Assembly: GCF_900155645.1 (NCBI RefSeq)
Contig: NZ_LT706985.1
Location: 1,240,001-1,304,000, forward strand
From: Vaginimicrobium propionicum
Lineage (GTDB): Bacteria; Actinomycetota; Actinomycetes; Propionibacteriales; Propionibacteriaceae
Length of the DNA stretch: 64,000 bases
Direction: 5' to 3'
Both the position numbers and the translations under genes were made by a program. The notes beneath the pieces were generated by a model. It saw nothing but the letters and a program-made list of their open reading frames with translations. It made no database searches and had not been told where the DNA came from. This document shows, in pieces, positions 61,486 to 64,000 of the stretch. Numbering within the stretch: the first letter of the stretch is position 1; each line of letters begins with the position of its first letter.

Positions 61486-62481
61486 CTAACTCAGGTGTCC
61501 ACAAATGCAGGGTAACCTCACCATCATTTTTTTGGGCTTATTTTTCAATGATTTTATTTTGTATATAAGATTCTTTGCGCCGCCCATAATACCGTCCGGG
61601 AGGAACAAGATGGTCAGAACAAAGATAGCTCCAATAATCATCCAGTATCTCTGGGTTTCAGCTGAAACTATACTAATTAAATATACAACAATAAAGCTTC
61701 CTAACACTCCACCTTCTAGCCACAAAGCACCACCAATAATAGACGCCATAATGACCTTAAGGATTTCAATTAGGCCTGTAGTTGCGGGTGACACAACCCC
61801 ATATTGCATGATTCCCATTACGCCAGCAATGCCTGCAATAAATCCTGCAATAATATGAGCCGTGAATCTTTGCCTTCTCACGTCCATTCCGAGTGAACAG
61901 AGCTTAGTGCCACTGTCCTTACCCGCTATCAAAGCTACACCGTATTTTGACGCGCTAATGTATTTAAGCAGTACGTAAACCAATATGGTTAATACCAAAA
62001 ACAAATAATACCTAGGCAAACTTTGAACTAAATTCACACTACCTATATTCGGGCGTCCAACTCCTGAGAACCCCCTAAATCCACCAGTTATCCAATCTAG
62101 CTGCAAAAAAGCACTATATGCTACCTGCGATAAAGCTAAGGTCATCATCAAGAAATAAATGCCCTCAGTCCTATATGCCAGCAACCCAAATATCGCAGCG
62201 GTCACTACTGCGAAAACAATTCCCGCTACTGCAGCAAACCAATAATTTTGAGAATAAGTTACCGTCATAATAGCAACGGTATATGCGGATACTGCGAAGT
62301 AAGCCATCTGAGCCATAGAGGCTAGCCCTGTGTATCCGTATAGAAATGTAAATCCCATAGCGGATACAGCGAGCACCAAGGATTCGGTCATCAACTGCGT
62401 ATTATGGGTTGAACCCACAAAGGGCATACACCCAAAAAACACGAGAATGACTAGCGCGATTATTACTTGTCTTAATTTCAT
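61486..62481 (-). CDS. livM: Branched-chain amino acid ABC transporter permease, LivM type, 3' end overwritten by IS3
   Basis: The 331-residue frame has about nine helices and the LivM signatures GFTFLYGYTGLASMAQMAYFAVSAYT and the conserved GKDSGTKLCSLGMDVRRQRFTAHIIAGFIAGIAGVMGIMQYG. The genuine sequence ends near IMGGAKNLIYKIKSLKNKPKK; the last dozen residues (MVRLPCICGHLS) and the stop come from the IS3 end. The loss affects only the tail, so the permease may work. The start overlaps the livH stop. Confidence 0.88.
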   Translation of the reverse strand: MKLRQVIIALVILVFFGCMPFVGSTHNTQLMTESLVLAVSAMGFTFLYGYTGLASMAQMAYFAVSAYTVAIMTVTYSQNYWFAAVAGIVFAVVTAAIFGLLAYRTEGIYFLMMTLALSQVAYSAFLQLDWITGGFRGFSGVGRPNIGSVNLVQSLPRYYLFLVLTILVYVLLKYISASKYGVALIAGKDSGTKLCSLGMDVRRQRFTAHIIAGFIAGIAGVMGIMQYGVVSPATTGLIEILKVIMASIIGGALWLEGGVLGSFIVVYLISIVSAETQRYWMIIGAIFVLTILFLPDGIMGGAKNLIYKIKSLKNKPKKMMVRLPCICGHLS

Positions 62482-63326
62482 TAATTGCTCCTGCCCATAA
62501 TACCCTGTGGGCGCACCGCTAAAACAATCACCAAAGTGCCCATTAACAGAAAGCTAGACAATCCGCCCGCATAAACGCGACCGAACGAATCGACTAGTCC
62601 AACGATTATCGCGCCTATAGCCGAACCAGGCACACTTCCCATGCCTCCAATGATTACGACGACAAGGGCTAATGTTAAAATACTGAATTCAGTTCCAGGT
62701 CCGAACGATATGTAGCTGCCACCAACAACTCCAGCCAATCCAACTAGAGCTCCTGCAATCACCCAAGTCGCAGTGAATACTAAACCGACATTAACCCCAT
62801 TTGCGCGGAGCATCTCCCGATCATCTACACCGGCTCGTAGATATCGCCCTAATTGTGTTTTGGCCATAAGTAGCCACGTAAACAAGCCAATTATTATGGC
62901 TAACACGAGGGTGAAAAGACGATATCCAGGGAAAGTGACACCAAACATATTTATTGGCACAGACAAGCTCTTGGGCGGCGTAAGTGTGGAGGGTAGACCA
63001 CCCCAAATCCACAAACACAGATCTGACAGGCATAATGTAAGCCCCAGCGTAAGCAGAGTTTGAGGCATATCTCCATCGGTAAAGCTGACCAATTTTTCTA
63101 GCAAGATAGAAAGCAATCCGACGGACAATGCTGCGACCAACACCGCTACCCACCAGTTTCCTCCAACTGCACGTTGAGCGGCTAGACCGATGTAAGCGCC
63201 AATTAAATACATAGCACCGTGGCCCATATTGACCACTTGCATAATACCAAAAATTAAAGAGAATCCGACGGCGATTATAAACAATAAACCGGCGTACGTG
63301 ATTCCATTAAATAAAGCCATTAACAT
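62481..63326 (-). CDS. livH: Branched-chain amino acid ABC transporter permease, LivH type
   Basis: The 281-residue protein has GITYAGLLFIIAVGFSLIFGIMQVVNMGHGAMYLIGAYI, and GVDDREMLRANGVNVGLVFTATWVIAGALVGLAGVVGG, both typical of LivH, with eight or so helices. It forms the membrane channel with LivM. LivF-like and possibly LivG genes lie upstream; binding-protein genes are not seen in the window. Confidence 0.92.
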   Translation of the reverse strand: MLMALFNGITYAGLLFIIAVGFSLIFGIMQVVNMGHGAMYLIGAYIGLAAQRAVGGNWWVAVLVAALSVGLLSILLEKLVSFTDGDMPQTLLTLGLTLCLSDLCLWIWGGLPSTLTPPKSLSVPINMFGVTFPGYRLFTLVLAIIIGLFTWLLMAKTQLGRYLRAGVDDREMLRANGVNVGLVFTATWVIAGALVGLAGVVGGSYISFGPGTEFSILTLALVVVIIGGMGSVPGSAIGAIIVGLVDSFGRVYAGGLSSFLLMGTLVIVLAVRPQGIMGRSN

Positions 63327-63333
63327 GTTAACC

Positions 63334-64000
63334 TCACGCGCCTACTGAAACACCCAATATGCGTTCTTGAACTCGTTTATCCGACGCCAAAGTACTCACT
63401 GATATTGAATTCGCAATCCGGCCGTTATCCATTATAAAGACTTCGCCATTAACAGTTTTTTCAACAAGACTTAAATTCTGTTCAATAAGCAATATAGGCA
63501 TATCTTGCTGAGCCAATTTCGAAATAATTTTTGACAGTTCGTCAACTATTACAGGAGCTAACCCTTCAGAAGGCTCATCCATAATTAGTATTTTTGGATT
63601 TTGCAACAAAGCCCTAGCAATGGCAAGCATCTGTTGTTCACCACCAGAAAGCTGCGAGGCACGATTCGTTAATCTTTCCGACAGTCGAGGAAACAACTCT
63701 AAGACATCATAATCGGGCTTTCCAGAAAAAGCCTTTTCCATCATCGTAAGATGCTCTTGAACCGTCAAAGACTTAAAAAGCCTTCGCCCTTGCGGCACTA
63801 ACGCGATACCAGACCTAGCGATTTCATTAGATTTCTTGCCGCAAAGCTCAATTCCATTGAATTTTACAGATCCAGAAAACGGAGAAAGGATACCCATAAT
63901 CGACTCGGCCAAAGTCGTCTTACCCATTCCATTCCGACCAATCAGGCCAACCACGCCCTGACTAACCTCAAACGAAACGCCTTGCAAAATTATGTTATGG
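63334..64000 (-). CDS. livF: Branched-chain amino acid ABC transporter ATPase, LivF type (partial)
   Basis: The frame enters from beyond the right edge, so the first residues are missing. It has Walker A GLIGRNGMGKTTLAESIMG, Q-loop VPQGRRLFKSLTVQEHL, signature LSGGEQQMLAIARALL, Walker B PKILIMDEPSEGLAP and the switch histidine region LLIEQNLSLVEKTV. This is the LivF subtype. It powers the LivHM channel, with its stop eight bases before the livH start. Confidence 0.92.
   Translation of the reverse strand, partial: HNIILQGVSFEVSQGVVGLIGRNGMGKTTLAESIMGILSPFSGSVKFNGIELCGKKSNEIARSGIALVPQGRRLFKSLTVQEHLTMMEKAFSGKPDYDVLELFPRLSERLTNRASQLSGGEQQMLAIARALLQNPKILIMDEPSEGLAPVIVDELSKIISKLAQQDMPILLIEQNLSLVEKTVNGEVFIMDNGRIANSISVSTLASDKRVQERILGVSVGA

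Larger units (their letters stand above)
60224..61503 (-). mobile_element. IS3-family insertion sequence
   Basis: The element of about 1280 bp holds orfA and orfB, bounded by TGTGGACAC at the left and its inverted copy at the right end (60224 and 61503), with further weak matching inwards. No convincing target duplication is seen. It lies between the LacI-type gene and livM and has replaced the last codons of livM. Confidence 0.85.

Noticed and set aside
60224-61503. A target site duplication of the IS3 element
   Set aside because: The bases next to both ends (AGT at the left, AAT at the right) do not match for the boundaries chosen or for ends shifted by two bases.

Overview
The window looks like a chromosomal segment of an actinobacterium of moderate GC content, most likely a member or relative of the Actinomycetaceae. 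The pointers are a DUF3263 protein, a stand-alone groEL behind two CIRCE operators, IS1249-type transposases, a DtxR/IdeR-like iron box, and the AmmeMemoRadiSam and Ktr genes. No rRNA, CRISPR array or replication origin was seen; there is one tRNA gene.

Layout. Positions 1-10.9 kb are housekeeping: a partial aminotransferase, the three-gene AmmeMemoRadiSam operon, YciI, a DNA alkyltransferase, a membrane alpha/beta hydrolase, an Nramp metal transporter, groEL, DUF3263, manA and tRNA-Thr. From the tRNA to about 23.0 kb lies a patchwork that resembles a decayed island: a D-Ala-D-Ala carboxypeptidase broken by an amber codon, an ABC exporter with a NarL-type two-component system, remnants of a large serine recombinase in both orientations, an iron-box-controlled methyltransferase/cupin pair, an IS3 remnant, two identical 1295-bp IS1249-like elements each with its own 8-bp target duplication, and between them an internally deleted Abi_2 gene with its structured leader. 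Positions 23.3-33.8 kb hold a KtrAB-like potassium system and a glycoside hydrolase block: a GH3 enzyme, a GtrA-like membrane protein, a GHKL/LytTR two-component system and a membrane-anchored GH3 of permuted domain order.

Positions 34.0-64.0 kb are a large catabolic region for small sugar acids. Part A (34.0-41.9 kb) has two FCD-GntR regulators, an anion-type MFS transporter, a xylose-isomerase-like TIM barrel, an ApnO-like oxidoisomerase, TpiA-like and RpiB-like isomerases, an aldo/keto reductase and a DeoR regulator. Together with the fused dihydroxyacetone-kinase-type enzyme at 55.9-57.6 kb this matches, step for step, the known route D-apionate to 3-oxo-isoapionate to L-erythrulose to L-erythrulose phosphate to D-erythrose 4-phosphate. 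Part B (41.9-47.6 kb) is an operon of a RuBisCO-like protein, an amidohydrolase, a PEP-hydrolase-family TIM barrel and a UPF0261 (Tm-1-like) protein, with a divergent metallo-beta-lactamase-fold hydrolase. I regard it as the best candidate for an undescribed pathway. Part C (47.7-57.6 kb) has a PdxA-type dehydrogenase, an MFS transporter, a cyclase-family hydrolase, a tripartite tricarboxylate transporter (TctCAB), a second TIM-barrel isomerase and the kinase; identical palindromes lie upstream of the last two. Part D (58-64 kb) has a 718-residue LacI-type regulator fused to a solute-binding-protein domain, an intact IS3 element, and a Liv-type branched-chain amino acid ABC operon whose livM 3' end is overwritten by that IS and which runs off the right edge.
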